Source of the DNA: Hyphomicrobiales bacterium
GTDB lineage: Bacteria > Pseudomonadota > Alphaproteobacteria > Rhizobiales > Beijerinckiaceae
DNA: 64,000 nucleotides
Reading direction: 5' to 3'
Assembly: GCA_027489955.1 (NCBI GenBank)
Contig: JAIXYZ010000013.1
Location: forward strand, 124,001 to 188,000
Shown: positions 8,442-17,286 of the stretch, piece by piece
How the letters are laid out: every line of letters starts with the position of its first letter
Position numbering within the stretch: position 1 is the first letter of the stretch
Program-made: the position numbers and the translations under genes
Notes under the pieces: generated by a model
Told to the model about the DNA's origin: nothing
The model's input: only the letters and a program-made list of their open reading frames with translations
Databases searched by the model: none

Positions 8442-8984
8442 ATGGCCATCCGCCCCCTCGTCATCCTCCCCGATCCGCTGCTGAAGCAGGCGTCCGAGCC
8501 CGTGCGTCCTGACGAGCCCGGCCTGAAGGATCTGGCGCGCGACATGCTGGACACGATGTACGACGCGCCGGGCATCGGCCTTGCCGCCGTGCAGATCGGC
8601 GTGATGAAGCGGGTGGTCGTGATCGACGTGTCCAAGCCCCGCGCCGAGGACGACAAGCTGACCGAGGCGGAGAAGGACCCGATCGTCCTGCTCAACCCCG
8701 AGATCGTCTGGCAATCGGAGGAGATGCGGGTCCACGAGGAGGGCTGCCTCTCGATCCCCGACTTCTACGAGGAGGTCGAGCGTCCCGACCGGATCCGCGT
8801 CCGCTTCCAGGATCTGGAGGGCCAGGCGCAGGAGATCGAAGCCGACGGCCTGCTCGCCACCTGCATCCAGCACGAGATCGACCATCTGAACGGCGTGCTG
8901 TTCATCGACCACATCTCGCGGCTCAAGCGCGAGCGCGTCACCAAGAAGTTCGCCAAGGCCGCCCGCCGCGACACGGCGGCCTGA
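8442..8984 (+). CDS. def: Peptide deformylase
   Basis: A 180-residue metalloenzyme that removes the formyl group from nascent protein N-termini. All three signature motifs are present: GIGLAAVQ (44-51), EEGCLSIP with the metal-ligand Cys, and the HEIDHLNG helix with two His ligands and catalytic Glu. Start ATG 8442 ([12 protein letters not shown]) matches the family N-terminus; an upstream in-frame ATG would add an atypical leader. It is followed after 5 nt by fmt, forming the classical deformylase-formyltransferase pair. Confidence 0.97.
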   Translation: MAIRPLVILPDPLLKQASEPVRPDEPGLKDLARDMLDTMYDAPGIGLAAVQIGVMKRVVVIDVSKPRAEDDKLTEAEKDPIVLLNPEIVWQSEEMRVHEEGCLSIPDFYEEVERPDRIRVRFQDLEGQAQEIEADGLLATCIQHEIDHLNGVLFIDHISRLKRERVTKKFAKAARRDTAA

Positions 8985-8989
8985 AGGCC

Positions 8990-9922
8990 ATGCCCCTGCG
9001 CGTCGTTTTCATGGGCACGCCGGATTTCGCCGTGCCCACGCTCGTCGAGATCGTCGGGCAGGGCCACGAGGTCGTCGCCGTCTACACCCGTCCGCCCGCG
9101 CCGGCGGGCCGCGGCATGGCGCTCAAGCTCTCGCCCGTCCATGCGACCGCCGAACGCTTCGGGCTGCCTGTGCTGACGCCCTCGACCTTGCGCATGCCGG
9201 AGGCCGCGGACGCCTTCCGCGCGCATGATGCGGACGTCGCCGTCGTGGTCGCCTACGGTATGCTGCTGCCCAAGGCGATCCTCGACGCGCCGGACCTCGG
9301 CTGCCTGAACCTGCACGCCTCGCTCCTCCCGCGCTGGCGCGGCGCCGCGCCGATCCAGCGCGCGGTGATGGCGGGGGACGCCGAGACCGGCGTCGCCGTC
9401 ATGCGCATGGAGGAGGGGCTCGACACCGGCCCCGTCGGCATGGTGGAGCGCGTCGCCATTAGCCCGGACATGACGTCCGGCGAACTCCACGACCGCCTGT
9501 CCGCCATCGGGGCGGACCTCATGGTGCGCGCGCTGGCGGCACTGTCGCGCGGCGCGCTGCGCTTTGCCGCCCAGCCCGAGGCGGGCGTGACCTATGCCCG
9601 CAAGATCGGCAACGACGAAGCCCGCATCGACTGGACGCGCCCGGCGCGGGAGGTGCACGACCGCGTGCGGGGACTGTCCCCGTTCCCCGGCGCGTTCGCC
9701 ATGGTCGATCTCGGCAAGGGGCCGGAGCGGGTGAAGATCCTGCGCACGGCCCTGGCCGATGGCGGCGGCGAACCCGGCACGGTGCTGGACGGAGCGGGCA
9801 CGATCGCGTGCGGCGAAGGCGCGGTGCGCCTGGTCGAGGTGCAGCGGGCGGGCAAGGGCCCGGTGGCCGCGGGCGACTTCCTGCGGGGCGCGCGCCTGGA
9901 GGCGGGCACACGGTTTCTCTGA
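8990..9922 (+). CDS. fmt: Methionyl-tRNA formyltransferase
   Basis: A 310-residue enzyme using 10-formyltetrahydrofolate to formylate initiator Met-tRNA. The N-terminal Rossmann-like domain starts with [14 protein letters not shown] and contains the catalytic segment [18 protein letters not shown], with the Asn-His pair and SLLP motif. [11 protein letters not shown] follows. The C-terminal OB-like domain begins around residue 205 ([16 protein letters not shown]). Usual length for the family. It is the second gene of the def-fmt pair and faces uppP on the opposite strand, with 12 nt between the stops. Confidence 0.97.
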   Translation: MPLRVVFMGTPDFAVPTLVEIVGQGHEVVAVYTRPPAPAGRGMALKLSPVHATAERFGLPVLTPSTLRMPEAADAFRAHDADVAVVVAYGMLLPKAILDAPDLGCLNLHASLLPRWRGAAPIQRAVMAGDAETGVAVMRMEEGLDTGPVGMVERVAISPDMTSGELHDRLSAIGADLMVRALAALSRGALRFAAQPEAGVTYARKIGNDEARIDWTRPAREVHDRVRGLSPFPGAFAMVDLGKGPERVKILRTALADGGGEPGTVLDGAGTIACGEGAVRLVEVQRAGKGPVAAGDFLRGARLEAGTRFL

Positions 9923-9934
9923 AAATCCGTCGCC

Positions 9935-10738
9935 TCAGGCGATGAGGGCGAGGCCGGCCAGCCCTGCGACGCCGACGATGATGCGCCACCACGCGAAGAA
10001 GCCGAAGCCCCGCCGCGACACGTAGTCCAGCAGCGAGCGCACGACGAGGACGCCCGACGCGAAGGCGAAGAGGAAGCCGACGCCGATGAGGATCCCGTCC
10101 TCCAGCGACAGCAGCTTGTAGTTCTTCAACAGGTCGTAGGCGAAGGCGCCGGCCATCGTCGGCATGGCGAGGAAGAACGAGAACTCCGCGGCGGACCGCT
10201 TGTCCGAGCCCATGAGCAGGGCGCCGACGATCGTCGCGCCCGAGCGGGACACGCCGGGCACCATCGCCAGGCACTGAACCGCGCCGATGGCCAGATACAT
10301 GGGCAGCGGAAAGCCCATGGCGTCGGTGTACCGGGGCTGCAGCGCCATCCGGTCCACGACGAGGAGGATGAACCCGCCGAAGATCAGCGTGATGCACACG
10401 ATCAGCGGATCGAACAGCACCTCCTTGATGAAGGAGTGCGCCAGCGCCCCGACGACCATCGCGGGCAGGAAGGCGAGGATGACCCCGAGCGCGAAGCGCT
10501 GCACGTCCCGGTCGCGGGGCAGGTCCTTAGCGAGCCGCAGCAGCTTGGCGAAATAGACCGTGAGGATGGCCAGGATCGCGCCGAGCTGGATCAGGACCTC
10601 GAACGTCTTGCCCGGCAGCGAGAAGCCGATGAAGCGCTGCGCCAGCAGAAGATGGCCCGTGGAGGATACGGGGATGAACTCCGTCGCACCCTCCAGAAGC
10701 CCCAGCAGCGCGGCCTTGAGCAGCAGGATCGGATCCAT
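9935..10738 (-). CDS. uppP: Undecaprenyl-diphosphatase
   Basis: A 267-residue polytopic membrane enzyme (BacA/UppP) that dephosphorylates undecaprenyl diphosphate to recycle the lipid carrier for peptidoglycan and other surface polymers. The two catalytic motifs are visible: [18 protein letters not shown] near the N-terminus and [19 protein letters not shown] in the centre. ATG 10738 is preferred over an ATG two codons upstream because the nearby GAG then has a 7-nt spacing. Divergent from fzlA. Confidence 0.96.
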   Translation of the reverse strand: MDPILLLKAALLGLLEGATEFIPVSSTGHLLLAQRFIGFSLPGKTFEVLIQLGAILAILTVYFAKLLRLAKDLPRDRDVQRFALGVILAFLPAMVVGALAHSFIKEVLFDPLIVCITLIFGGFILLVVDRMALQPRYTDAMGFPLPMYLAIGAVQCLAMVPGVSRSGATIVGALLMGSDKRSAAEFSFFLAMPTMAGAFAYDLLKNYKLLSLEDGILIGVGFLFAFASGVLVVRSLLDYVSRRGFGFFAWWRIIVGVAGLAGLALIA

Positions 10739-10852
10739 GGGCATTCTCGGGGGCGGGCGTCGAATCGGCGGGTTGCCGGGGGAGCGAGCGGGTTCTATAC
10801 CCGCCGCATCGGCAGCGCCACTCCCGGCCCGGGCTCTTGGGGGGACCGGGCA

Positions 10853-10867
10853 TTAACGCGCCGTTAA
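10853..10867 (+). promoter_or_regulatory. CtrA-type binding site (TTAA-N7-TTAA) before fzlA
   Basis: TTAA at 10853-10856 and TTAA at 10864-10867 are separated by exactly 7 nt, the arrangement of the alphaproteobacterial CtrA box. The site lies 77 bp before the fzlA ATG in the 205-bp divergent region shared with uppP. The sequence match is direct; control by CtrA is inferred from the motif and from the division role of FzlA. Confidence 0.55.
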
Positions 10868-10943
10868 GGGTCCGTCACGCCGTTAGGGAAGGCGACCCTT
10901 CCGCACCGCTTCCCTGTTCTTCCAGCCGGTACCCAAGACGGTC

Positions 10944-11636
10944 ATGGCGACGCTTTATCATCATCCCTTCGACCCCCAGTCCCGCTTCGTCCGCCTCGTC
11001 CTGTCCGAGATGGGCGCGGACCCGGCGCTCGTGGAAGAGCGTCCGTGGGAGCGCCGCACCGAGTTCCTGATCCTCGATCCGGCCGGCGAGACGCCGGTCC
11101 TGGCGGAGGAGGGCGGGCAGGTCGTTCCCGGCGCCATCACCATCGCCGAATATCTCGACGAGACCCGGGGCCTGGGGCTCAACGGCCATCGCCTGCTGCC
11201 CGAGCCGCTTCCCGAGCGGATCGAGGTCCGGCGCCTCACGGACTGGTTCCTGCGCAAGTTCAACGACGAGGTGACGGGCTACCTCGTCACGGAGAAGGTC
11301 TACAAGCGCTTCATGGGCAGCCGGAACGGCGGCGGCGCCCCGGACATGGCAGCGATCCGCGCCGCCCGGACCAACATCCGCTATCATCTGCGCTATATCG
11401 GCTATCTCGCCGCCCGCCGGAACTGGCTGGCCGGCGACAGGCTGACCTATGCGGACCTCGCCGCCGCGGCGCATATCTCCTGCGTCGACTATCTCGGCGA
11501 CGTCCCCTGGGACGAGGACGACACGGCGAAGGCATGGTACGCGCGGGTGAAGTCGAGGCCGTCCTTCCGGCCGATCCTGGCGGATCGGGTGCCCGGAATG
11601 ATGCCCAGCCCGCATTACGAGGACCTGGACTTCTGA
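10944..11636 (+). CDS. fzlA: FtsZ-localised GST-like protein FzlA
   Basis: A 230-residue glutathione S-transferase-fold protein. It starts [20 protein letters not shown] and has [23 protein letters not shown], then [10 protein letters not shown] and a GST C-terminal domain with [19 protein letters not shown] and [11 protein letters not shown]. It ends [18 protein letters not shown] followed by SPHYEDLDF. This pattern, including the conserved C-terminal tail, is that of Caulobacter FzlA, which binds FtsZ filaments and signals to FtsW and FtsI for constriction; it is not thought to be a detoxifying transferase. Downstream queG is separated by a few bases at most. A TTAA-N7-TTAA site upstream suggests cell-cycle control. 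Confidence 0.85.
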   Translation: MATLYHHPFDPQSRFVRLVLSEMGADPALVEERPWERRTEFLILDPAGETPVLAEEGGQVVPGAITIAEYLDETRGLGLNGHRLLPEPLPERIEVRRLTDWFLRKFNDEVTGYLVTEKVYKRFMGSRNGGGAPDMAAIRAARTNIRYHLRYIGYLAARRNWLAGDRLTYADLAAAAHISCVDYLGDVPWDEDDTAKAWYARVKSRPSFRPILADRVPGMMPSPHYEDLDF

Positions 11637-11695
11637 GCGGCGGCTCGTCCCCGCCCGCCGGCGCGGCCCTTCGCGACGCGCTCGCCGCCCGCGCC

Positions 11696-12766
11696 ATGGC
11701 GGACGGCTTCGACGCCATCCGCATCTGCCGCCCCGATTCCATTCCCCTCGCGCCGGAACGGCTCGCGTCCTGGCTCGCCGCCGGCCATCACGGGTCCATG
11801 GCCTGGATGGAGGAGCGCGCCGCCGAGCGCGCCGATCCCCGCGTCCTGTGGCCCGACATCCGCTCCGTGGTGATGCTGGGCGTCAATTACGGACCGCAGG
11901 ACGACCCGCTCGCCACCCTCCCGCTCGCGGACCGCGCGACCATCTCGGTCTATGCCAGGGGCCGCGACTATCATGACGTGATCAAGGGCCGCCTGAAGCA
12001 GCTCGCCGGGTTCCTGGCGAGCCGGGCCGGCGCCGACGTGAAGGTGTTCGTGGATACCGCTCCGGTGTCGGAAAAGGCGCTGGCGGAGGCCGCGGGCCTT
12101 GGATGGCAGGGCAAGCACACGGTCCTGATCTCGCGGGATTTCGGGAACTGGCTGTTCCTGGGCGCGATCTTCACCACGGCCGAATTGCCCGTCGACGAGC
12201 CGGGCATCGACCATTGCGGCTCCTGCCGGCGCTGCCTGGACGCCTGCCCGACGGCGGCCTTCCCGGCCCCTTACGTGCTCGATGCCCGCCGGTGCATCTC
12301 CTACCTCACCATCGAGCACAAGGGGCACATCCCGCGGGACCTGCGCCCCCTGATGGGCAACCGCATCTTCGGCTGCGACGACTGCCTGGCCGTCTGCCCG
12401 TGGAACAAGTTCGCGCAGGCCGGACGGGAGGCCAGGCTGCAGGCAAGGGCCGCGCTCGCCGCGCCGCGGCTCGCCGATCTCGCCGCCCTGGACGATGCCG
12501 CCTTCCGCGCCCTGTTTTCAGGTTCGCCGGTCAAACGCGCCGGTCGCGATCGCTTCGTGCGCAACGTGCTCATCGCGATCGGCAATTCCGGCCGGCGGGA
12601 CCTTGCCGCCCCCGCCCTCGCCCTCCTGAACGATCCATCCCCGCTCGTGAGGGCCATGGCTGTCTGGGCGGTGCGCCGGCTCGATCCCGATGGCGCCGCC
12701 TCGGCGATGCCGGACGCGCTGGCCGCGGAGGCCGATCCTGATGTCCGGCAGGAATGGACCGCATGA
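11696..12766 (+). CDS. queG: Epoxyqueuosine reductase
   Basis: A cobalamin- and iron-sulfur-dependent reductase performing the last step of queuosine tRNA modification. Two 4Fe-4S motifs are visible: [16 protein letters not shown] and [13 protein letters not shown]. The N-terminal region has GSMAWMEER and VVMLGVNYG, and a HEAT-like C-terminal segment follows ([21 protein letters not shown]). From ATG 11696 the product is 356 residues but lacks part of the first family helix ([15 protein letters not shown]). An in-frame CTG at 11633, overlapping the fzlA stop, would restore it and may be the true start. Its stop overlaps the next gene as ATGA. Confidence 0.93.
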   Translation: MADGFDAIRICRPDSIPLAPERLASWLAAGHHGSMAWMEERAAERADPRVLWPDIRSVVMLGVNYGPQDDPLATLPLADRATISVYARGRDYHDVIKGRLKQLAGFLASRAGADVKVFVDTAPVSEKALAEAAGLGWQGKHTVLISRDFGNWLFLGAIFTTAELPVDEPGIDHCGSCRRCLDACPTAAFPAPYVLDARRCISYLTIEHKGHIPRDLRPLMGNRIFGCDDCLAVCPWNKFAQAGREARLQARAALAAPRLADLAALDDAAFRALFSGSPVKRAGRDRFVRNVLIAIGNSGRRDLAAPALALLNDPSPLVRAMAVWAVRRLDPDGAASAMPDALAAEADPDVRQEWTA

Positions 12767-13638
12767 ACCTGCTCGTCTTCGGCCACGGCTATTCCGCCGC
12801 CGCCTTCACCTCTGCCGCGCGGGAGCACTTCTCGCAGATCGCCGTGACGGTGCGCACGCCGGACAAGGCGCAGAGGCTCGCCGGGCAGGGGTTTGACGCG
12901 CATGTCTTCGACGGCCTGTCCGGCGTTTCGGATGCGCTGGCGGTCGCGATCGGGGGCGCCGACGCGATCCTCGTATCGGTACCGCCGGGCGAAGCGGGCG
13001 ATCCGGTGCTCGCGGCCGCCGCCGCGGCGATCGCCGCCGCGCCCGCGCTGGGCTGGGTGGGATACCTGTCGACGGTCGGCGTCTACGGCGATCATGGCGG
13101 CGCCTGGGTGGACGAGGACACGCCCTGCCGTCCGGTCAGCCGCCGATCGGTGCAGCGCGTGGCGGCGGAAGAGGCCTGGGCGAGGCTCGGCGCCGAGGCC
13201 GGCCGCCGCGTCCATATCTTCCGGCTGTCGGGTATCTACGGGCCGGGCCGCAACGCGCTGGAGAACCTGCGGGCGGGAACGGCGAGGCGCATCGACAAGC
13301 CCGGGCAGGTCTTCAACCGCATCCACGTGGCGGACATCGCCGGCGCCCTCATGGCCTCCCTGCGCCGCCCCGATGCCGAGGGCGGCGTCTACAACGTCAC
13401 CGACGACGAGCCTGCTCCGCCGCAGGATGTCGTCGCCCATGCCGCCGCGCTTCTTGGCGTTCCGCCGCCGCCCCTGGTGCCGTTCGAGCAGGCGGAGCTC
13501 TCGCCGATGGGCCGCAGTTTCTATGGCGAGAACAAGCGCGTCTCCAACCGCCGCATCAAGGAACGGCTGGGCTTCACCTTGCGTTACCCCACGTACCGGG
13601 AGGGGCTTGCCGCCTGCCTGGACGGGCTGGCGCCATAA
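12763..13638 (+). CDS. Atypical extended SDR / NAD(P)-dependent epimerase-like protein
   Basis: A 291-residue Rossmann-fold protein beginning [17 protein letters not shown], a glycine-rich nucleotide-binding loop, with [16 protein letters not shown] following. The segment [20 protein letters not shown] carries the Ser-x-x-x-x-Tyr core of the active site, and [17 protein letters not shown] is typical of YeeZ-like SDRs. The ATG overlaps the queG stop by 4 nt, so they are translationally coupled. Substrate is unknown; nothing in the neighbourhood fixes it. Confidence 0.8.
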   Translation: MNLLVFGHGYSAAAFTSAAREHFSQIAVTVRTPDKAQRLAGQGFDAHVFDGLSGVSDALAVAIGGADAILVSVPPGEAGDPVLAAAAAAIAAAPALGWVGYLSTVGVYGDHGGAWVDEDTPCRPVSRRSVQRVAAEEAWARLGAEAGRRVHIFRLSGIYGPGRNALENLRAGTARRIDKPGQVFNRIHVADIAGALMASLRRPDAEGGVYNVTDDEPAPPQDVVAHAAALLGVPPPPLVPFEQAELSPMGRSFYGENKRVSNRRIKERLGFTLRYPTYREGLAACLDGLAP

Positions 13639-13705
13639 GGCGCTTCGCTTCAGGTTCCGTTCAGTTACGCTTGGCTAGCCTCTGCTCGCTGCACTGGAGA
13701 TCGTG

Positions 13706-14167
13706 ATGCGCAAGGTTCTGACGGGGTTCGGCCTTCTGGCCATGTCTGCGGTGGCGTCGACGCTGTCCTTCGGGGCGATCGCGGCCCCCGTTTCGCCGCT
13801 TGCCGGCCTGGCGCAGGTGCCGGTCGTGTCGGTGCAATGGGTCTGCGACCCGCAGCGCTGCCTCGATCCCAATACGGGCGCCTACACCCAGTCCGGCTGC
13901 AATCGCCGCGGCTGCTACCCCACCAGCGGCATCGTCGGCTACATCCGGCCGCCCGGCGGCGGATACGGCGGAGGTGGCTACGGACCCCCACCCTCCTATG
14001 GCCGGCCCTCCTATGGCGGAGGCGGATATGGCGGCGGATACGGCGGCGGCCGGTGGGACTGCAACACGCTCCGCTGCATCGACCAGGCGACGGGGCGCGT
14101 GCACGAGTCGAATTGTAACGCGCGCGGCTGCCGACCGGGCCGTCCGGCCCGCGGCTACGGCTGGTAA
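13706..14167 (+). CDS. Secreted protein with two homologous Cys modules and a Gly/Tyr linker
   Basis: A 153-residue unknown protein. Residues 1-27 form a signal peptide ending IAA-P. Two related modules follow: CDPQRCLDPNTGAYTQSGCN continuing RRGCYP, and CNTLRCIDQATGRVHESNCN continuing ARGCRP. Each holds four cysteines with identical spacing, so they are an internal duplication. The linker between them is rich in Gly, Tyr and Pro (repeats of YGGGGYG and PSYG). Even numbers of cysteines in an exported protein suggest disulfide-bonded modules. ATG 13706 follows TGGAGA; an adjacent GTG at 13703 is possible. No family is recognised. Confidence 0.75.
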   Translation: MRKVLTGFGLLAMSAVASTLSFGAIAAPVSPLAGLAQVPVVSVQWVCDPQRCLDPNTGAYTQSGCNRRGCYPTSGIVGYIRPPGGGYGGGGYGPPPSYGRPSYGGGGYGGGYGGGRWDCNTLRCIDQATGRVHESNCNARGCRPGRPARGYGW

Positions 14168-14197
14168 TCGAAATCCATCCGCCTGAAGGCGAATGAG

Positions 14198-14219
14198 CGC
14201 GCGGCCCGACGGCCGCGCG
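14198..14219. terminator. Hairpin between convergent genes
   Basis: CGCGCGGCC (14198-14206), a CGAC loop, and GGCCGCGCG (14211-14219) form a 9-bp perfect stem between the Cys-module gene and the converging dehydrogenase gene. The following TCTTA is a weak U-tract, so termination is plausible for the plus-strand gene but not certain. Confidence 0.5.
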
Positions 14220-14221
14220 TC

Positions 14222-15217
14222 TTACAGCATGCTGGGCAGGACGCGGTCCGGCGGCCGGTGGCCGTCCAGGAACGTCTTGATGTTCACGATCACCTTGTCG
14301 CCCATGTCGACGCGGCCCTCGATCGTGGCCGAGCCCATATGCGGCAGCAGCACGACCCGGCCGGAGCGGGCGAGCTTCACCAGACGCGGATTGACCGCCG
14401 GCTCGTGCTCGAACACGTCGAGGCCGGCACCCGAGATCTCGCCTGCTTCCAGCATCCGCGCCATCGCGTTCTCGTCGATGATCTCGCCGCGCGCGGTGTT
14501 CACGACGATCGCCTCCGGCCGCAGCAGCTTCAGCCGGCGGGCTGACAGGAGATGGTAGGTCGCCGGCGTGTGCGGGCAGTTCACGGACACGATGTCCATG
14601 CGCGCCAGCATCTGGTCCAGCGAATCCCAGTAGGTCGCCTCCAGCGATTCCTCGATCTGCTGCGAGACCCTGCGGCGGTTGTGATAGTGGATCGACAGGC
14701 CGAACGCCCGGGCCCGCCGGGCGAGCGCTTGGCCGATGCGGCCCATGCCCACGATGCCGAGCCGCTTGCCGGTGATGCGCCGACCCAGCATCCAGGTGGG
14801 CGACCAACCCGCCCATTCGCCGTCCGGCACCACGCGCGCACCCTCAGCGATCCGTCGCGCCACCGCCAGGATCAGCGCCATCGTCATGTCGGCCGTGTCC
14901 TCGGTCAGGACGCCGGGCGTGTTGGTGACGGTGATCCCGCGGGCATTGGCGGCGGTCACATCGATATTGTCGGTGCCGTTGCCGAAATTCGCGATCAGCT
15001 TCAAGCGCTCGCCGGCACCGGCGAGAAGCGCGGCGTCGATCTTGTCCGTGACGGTGGGAACGAAGACGTCGGCCTCCTTGAGGGCGGCGGCCAGCTCCTC
15101 CCGCGACATGGGCCTGTCCTCGAGATTGAGGCGGGCGTCGAAGAGCTCCCGCATCCGGGTCTCCACCCGCTCCGGCAGCCTCCGCGTCACGATCACCAGC
15201 GGCCTGGCCTTCGGCAT
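14222..15217 (-). CDS. D-isomer-specific 2-hydroxyacid dehydrogenase (glyoxylate/hydroxypyruvate reductase type)
   Basis: A 331-residue NAD(P)H-dependent dehydrogenase. The substrate domain contains NFGNGTDNIDVTAANARGI; the nucleotide domain has GIVGMGRIGQALARRARAFG. Catalytic residues are seen in NTARGEIIDE (Arg), DVFEHEP (Glu) and LLPHMGSAT (His). The C-terminal block with DMGDKVIVNIKTFLDGHRPP is common in rhizobial enzymes annotated as glyoxylate reductases. Divergent from an SH3-domain gene with a 190-bp gap. The physiological substrate is inferred, not proven. Confidence 0.9.
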   Translation of the reverse strand: MPKARPLVIVTRRLPERVETRMRELFDARLNLEDRPMSREELAAALKEADVFVPTVTDKIDAALLAGAGERLKLIANFGNGTDNIDVTAANARGITVTNTPGVLTEDTADMTMALILAVARRIAEGARVVPDGEWAGWSPTWMLGRRITGKRLGIVGMGRIGQALARRARAFGLSIHYHNRRRVSQQIEESLEATYWDSLDQMLARMDIVSVNCPHTPATYHLLSARRLKLLRPEAIVVNTARGEIIDENAMARMLEAGEISGAGLDVFEHEPAVNPRLVKLARSGRVVLLPHMGSATIEGRVDMGDKVIVNIKTFLDGHRPPDRVLPSML

Positions 15218-15408
15218 CGCATGTCTCCACTCGTACAGGGGCCCGACGATGCCGGCCCTTCACCGCCCGTTAAGGCCGTTCGGCAAGACTTTGTGAAGCT
15301 CGCCTTTCGCCGAACACCGCTCCGGGCCATTGCCCCGGATGCGTCGCGTTCTCTAACAGACGGTCCAGGAAACACAAAAAGGCCGTGATCGCGTTGCCGG
15401 TAACCCCC

Positions 15409-15945
15409 ATGTCCAGACGCTTCCTCCTCAGGCCGGGCCGGCTTGCCCTGCTCGCGGCCATGGCGTGCGCCCTGGCTGCGCCCGCTTTCGCCCAGCAGGT
15501 CCAGAACGGGCCGGTCTCAGGCCTGCCGATCCCGCGTTTCGTCAGTCTCAAATCGGACCGCGTGAACCTGCGCGAGGGACCCTCCAAGGACCACCGCACG
15601 AGCTGGGTGTTCCAGCGCGCCGGGCTGCCCGTGGAGATCCTGGCCGAGTTCGAGACGTGGCGTCGCATCCGCGATGCCGAAGGTGGGGAGGGCTGGGTCC
15701 TGCACTCGCTCCTGTCCGGACGCCGCACCGCCCTCGTTGGGCCGTGGATGAAGGGGCAGCCGCCCCTCGACCTCTATCAGCGGGCCGACGAGCGCGCGCC
15801 GGTCGTCGCCCGGCTGGAGCCGGGCGTTCTGGCCAATATCCGCCAGTGCGACGGCACCTGGTGCCGCATCGAGGCCGAGCGATTCGACGGCTTCATGCGG
15901 CAGGACCGCCTGTGGGGCGTCTATCCCAACGAGAAGGTCGAGTAG
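15409..15945 (+). CDS. Exported SH3-domain protein
   Basis: A 178-residue protein with a signal peptide (about 1-28, ending PAFAQQ) and a bacterial SH3-like region (SH3_4/DUF1058 type). The hallmarks are SDRVNLREGPSKDHRTSWVF, WRRIRDAEGGEGWVLHSLL and a second half ending GTWCRIEAERFDGFMRQD. Such domains usually bind cell-wall components or other periplasmic partners. ATG 15409 gives a clean signal peptide; a GTG eight codons upstream is less likely. Its stop lies 2 bp from the stop of the converging AraC-type gene. Confidence 0.85.
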   Translation: MSRRFLLRPGRLALLAAMACALAAPAFAQQVQNGPVSGLPIPRFVSLKSDRVNLREGPSKDHRTSWVFQRAGLPVEILAEFETWRRIRDAEGGEGWVLHSLLSGRRTALVGPWMKGQPPLDLYQRADERAPVVARLEPGVLANIRQCDGTWCRIEAERFDGFMRQDRLWGVYPNEKVE

Positions 15946-15947
15946 GG

Positions 15948-16799
15948 TCAGCCCTGCAGCGCGAGCCAGCGGCCGGGGCTGATGCCGTAGGCCGCCTTGA
16001 AGTGCCGCGTCAGATGGCTCTGGTCGGCGAAGCCGCACAAGGCCGCCGCCTCCGCAAGCCCCGTCCCCGTGCGGATCGCCCGGCGGGCCCGATCCAGCCG
16101 GCGCATGACGAGGAAGCGGTGGGGGCTGGTGCCGAAGCACGCCCGGAACTGCCGCGCGATGGAATAGCGGTCATAGCCGCTGGCGCGCTCCAGTACGGCG
16201 GAGCCGACGGGCTCGTCGCAGGCATCCGTCATCAGCTCCCGCAGCCGCGCCATCGCTGCGCCGTCGAATCGCGCCGGGCGGGCTACGGCGTTCTCCGCGC
16301 AGGCGGCGAGGGCATCGGCCAGCCGCGCCAGCACGTCGTCCCGCTGCAGGGCGCCGAGCGGTCGGCCGAGGTCGCCCAGCGCATCGCTCAGGACCTGAAC
16401 GATCCCCTCGCTACGGCAGACCCCTCCCGGCACGAAGGGCAGGGGCCCGCCGGGATCGGCCATGGCGGCCCGGATGGCCGCCGGCTCGACATAGATCATC
16501 CGGTAGCGGAAGCCCTGCTCGGTGCCCGCCTCGCCATCATGGACCTCGTCGGGATGCAGGACGATCGCGTGGCCCGCCGGGCTCGCCCGCCGCGCGCCGC
16601 GATAGGCGAAGGCCTGGACGCCCGAGAGCGTCAGCCCGATCGCATAGGTGTCGTGGCGATGCGGCGCATAGGCCGGGCCGCTGAACCCGGCCTCGATGCG
16701 CTCCAGCCCCGGATCGTCGGGTGCGACCCTGACCCAGTCTCCGGCCGCGCACGAACGTTCAAGACCGTGGCCCGCCTCGCGCTTCAAGCTTGCGTCCAT
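15948..16799 (-). CDS. AraC-family transcriptional regulator
   Basis: A 283-residue regulator. The N-terminal cupin-like sensor (about 1-170) has YAPHRHDTYAIGLTLSGVQ and HAIVLHPDEVHDGEAG, typical of AraC_binding. The C-terminal HTH_18 domain has two helix-turn-helix units; the second reads LAEAAALCGFADQSHLTRHF followed by KAAYGISPGRW. Start ATG 16799 shares the tetranucleotide CATG with the start of the divergent DUF2000 gene, so there is no spacer and both promoters must lie inside the opposite coding sequences. Regulation of the partner gene is likely but inferred. An upstream in-frame start inside the partner gene is an alternative. Confidence 0.9.
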   Translation of the reverse strand: MDASLKREAGHGLERSCAAGDWVRVAPDDPGLERIEAGFSGPAYAPHRHDTYAIGLTLSGVQAFAYRGARRASPAGHAIVLHPDEVHDGEAGTEQGFRYRMIYVEPAAIRAAMADPGGPLPFVPGGVCRSEGIVQVLSDALGDLGRPLGALQRDDVLARLADALAACAENAVARPARFDGAAMARLRELMTDACDEPVGSAVLERASGYDRYSIARQFRACFGTSPHRFLVMRRLDRARRAIRTGTGLAEAAALCGFADQSHLTRHFKAAYGISPGRWLALQG

Positions 16800-17208
16800 G
16801 CAGTTCGACACCAAGATCGCCATCGCCGTCAGGGACGACCTCGCTCCCTGGCAAAAGCTCAACGTCACCGCGTTCCTGTCGGGAGGGCTGGCAGGCGCCA
16901 GTCCTCATCTGATCGGCGAACCTTACGCCGATGCGGACGGGCGCGGCTACCTTCCGCTCATCCGCCAGCCCATCCTGATCTACGGCGCATCCCTGGATGG
17001 CCTGCGGCGGGCGCTGCAGCGCGCTTTCGCCCGCGGCGTGCCTGCGGGCATCTACACGGCCGACCTGTTCTCCACCTCGCACGACGCCGCCAATCGCGCG
17101 GCCGTGGCCAGCGTAGCGACTGAGGCACTCGACCTGGTGGGCCTGGTCGTCCACGCGGACCGGAAGGTCGTGGACAAGGTGATGGACGGGCTGCGGTTCC
17201 ACGCCTGA
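16798..17208 (+). CDS. DUF2000 family protein
   Basis: A 136-residue protein matching DUF2000 in layout. It starts MQFDTKIAIAVRDDLAPWQK and continues LNVTAFLSGGLAG. The conserved block GEPYADADGRGYLPLIRQP then IYGAS follows, with a C-terminal segment ending DGLRFHA. Family members are small soluble proteins of unknown function, often next to AraC regulators. Its ATG lies on the same CATG as the AraC start. No catalytic residues can be assigned. Confidence 0.85.
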   Translation: MQFDTKIAIAVRDDLAPWQKLNVTAFLSGGLAGASPHLIGEPYADADGRGYLPLIRQPILIYGASLDGLRRALQRAFARGVPAGIYTADLFSTSHDAANRAAVASVATEALDLVGLVVHADRKVVDKVMDGLRFHA

Positions 17209-17286
17209 CGGATCTGCGGGATCGTCGCGGCCGGGGGATCGATTGCATCGGGTCTCTGCCTCCGCTATCGGGACAGGAAATCCCGC

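Noticed and set aside
13965-14050. Tandem-looking GGCGGATACGG repeats
   Set aside because: They encode the Gly/Tyr linker of the Cys-module protein in frame and are best explained as coding low complexity.
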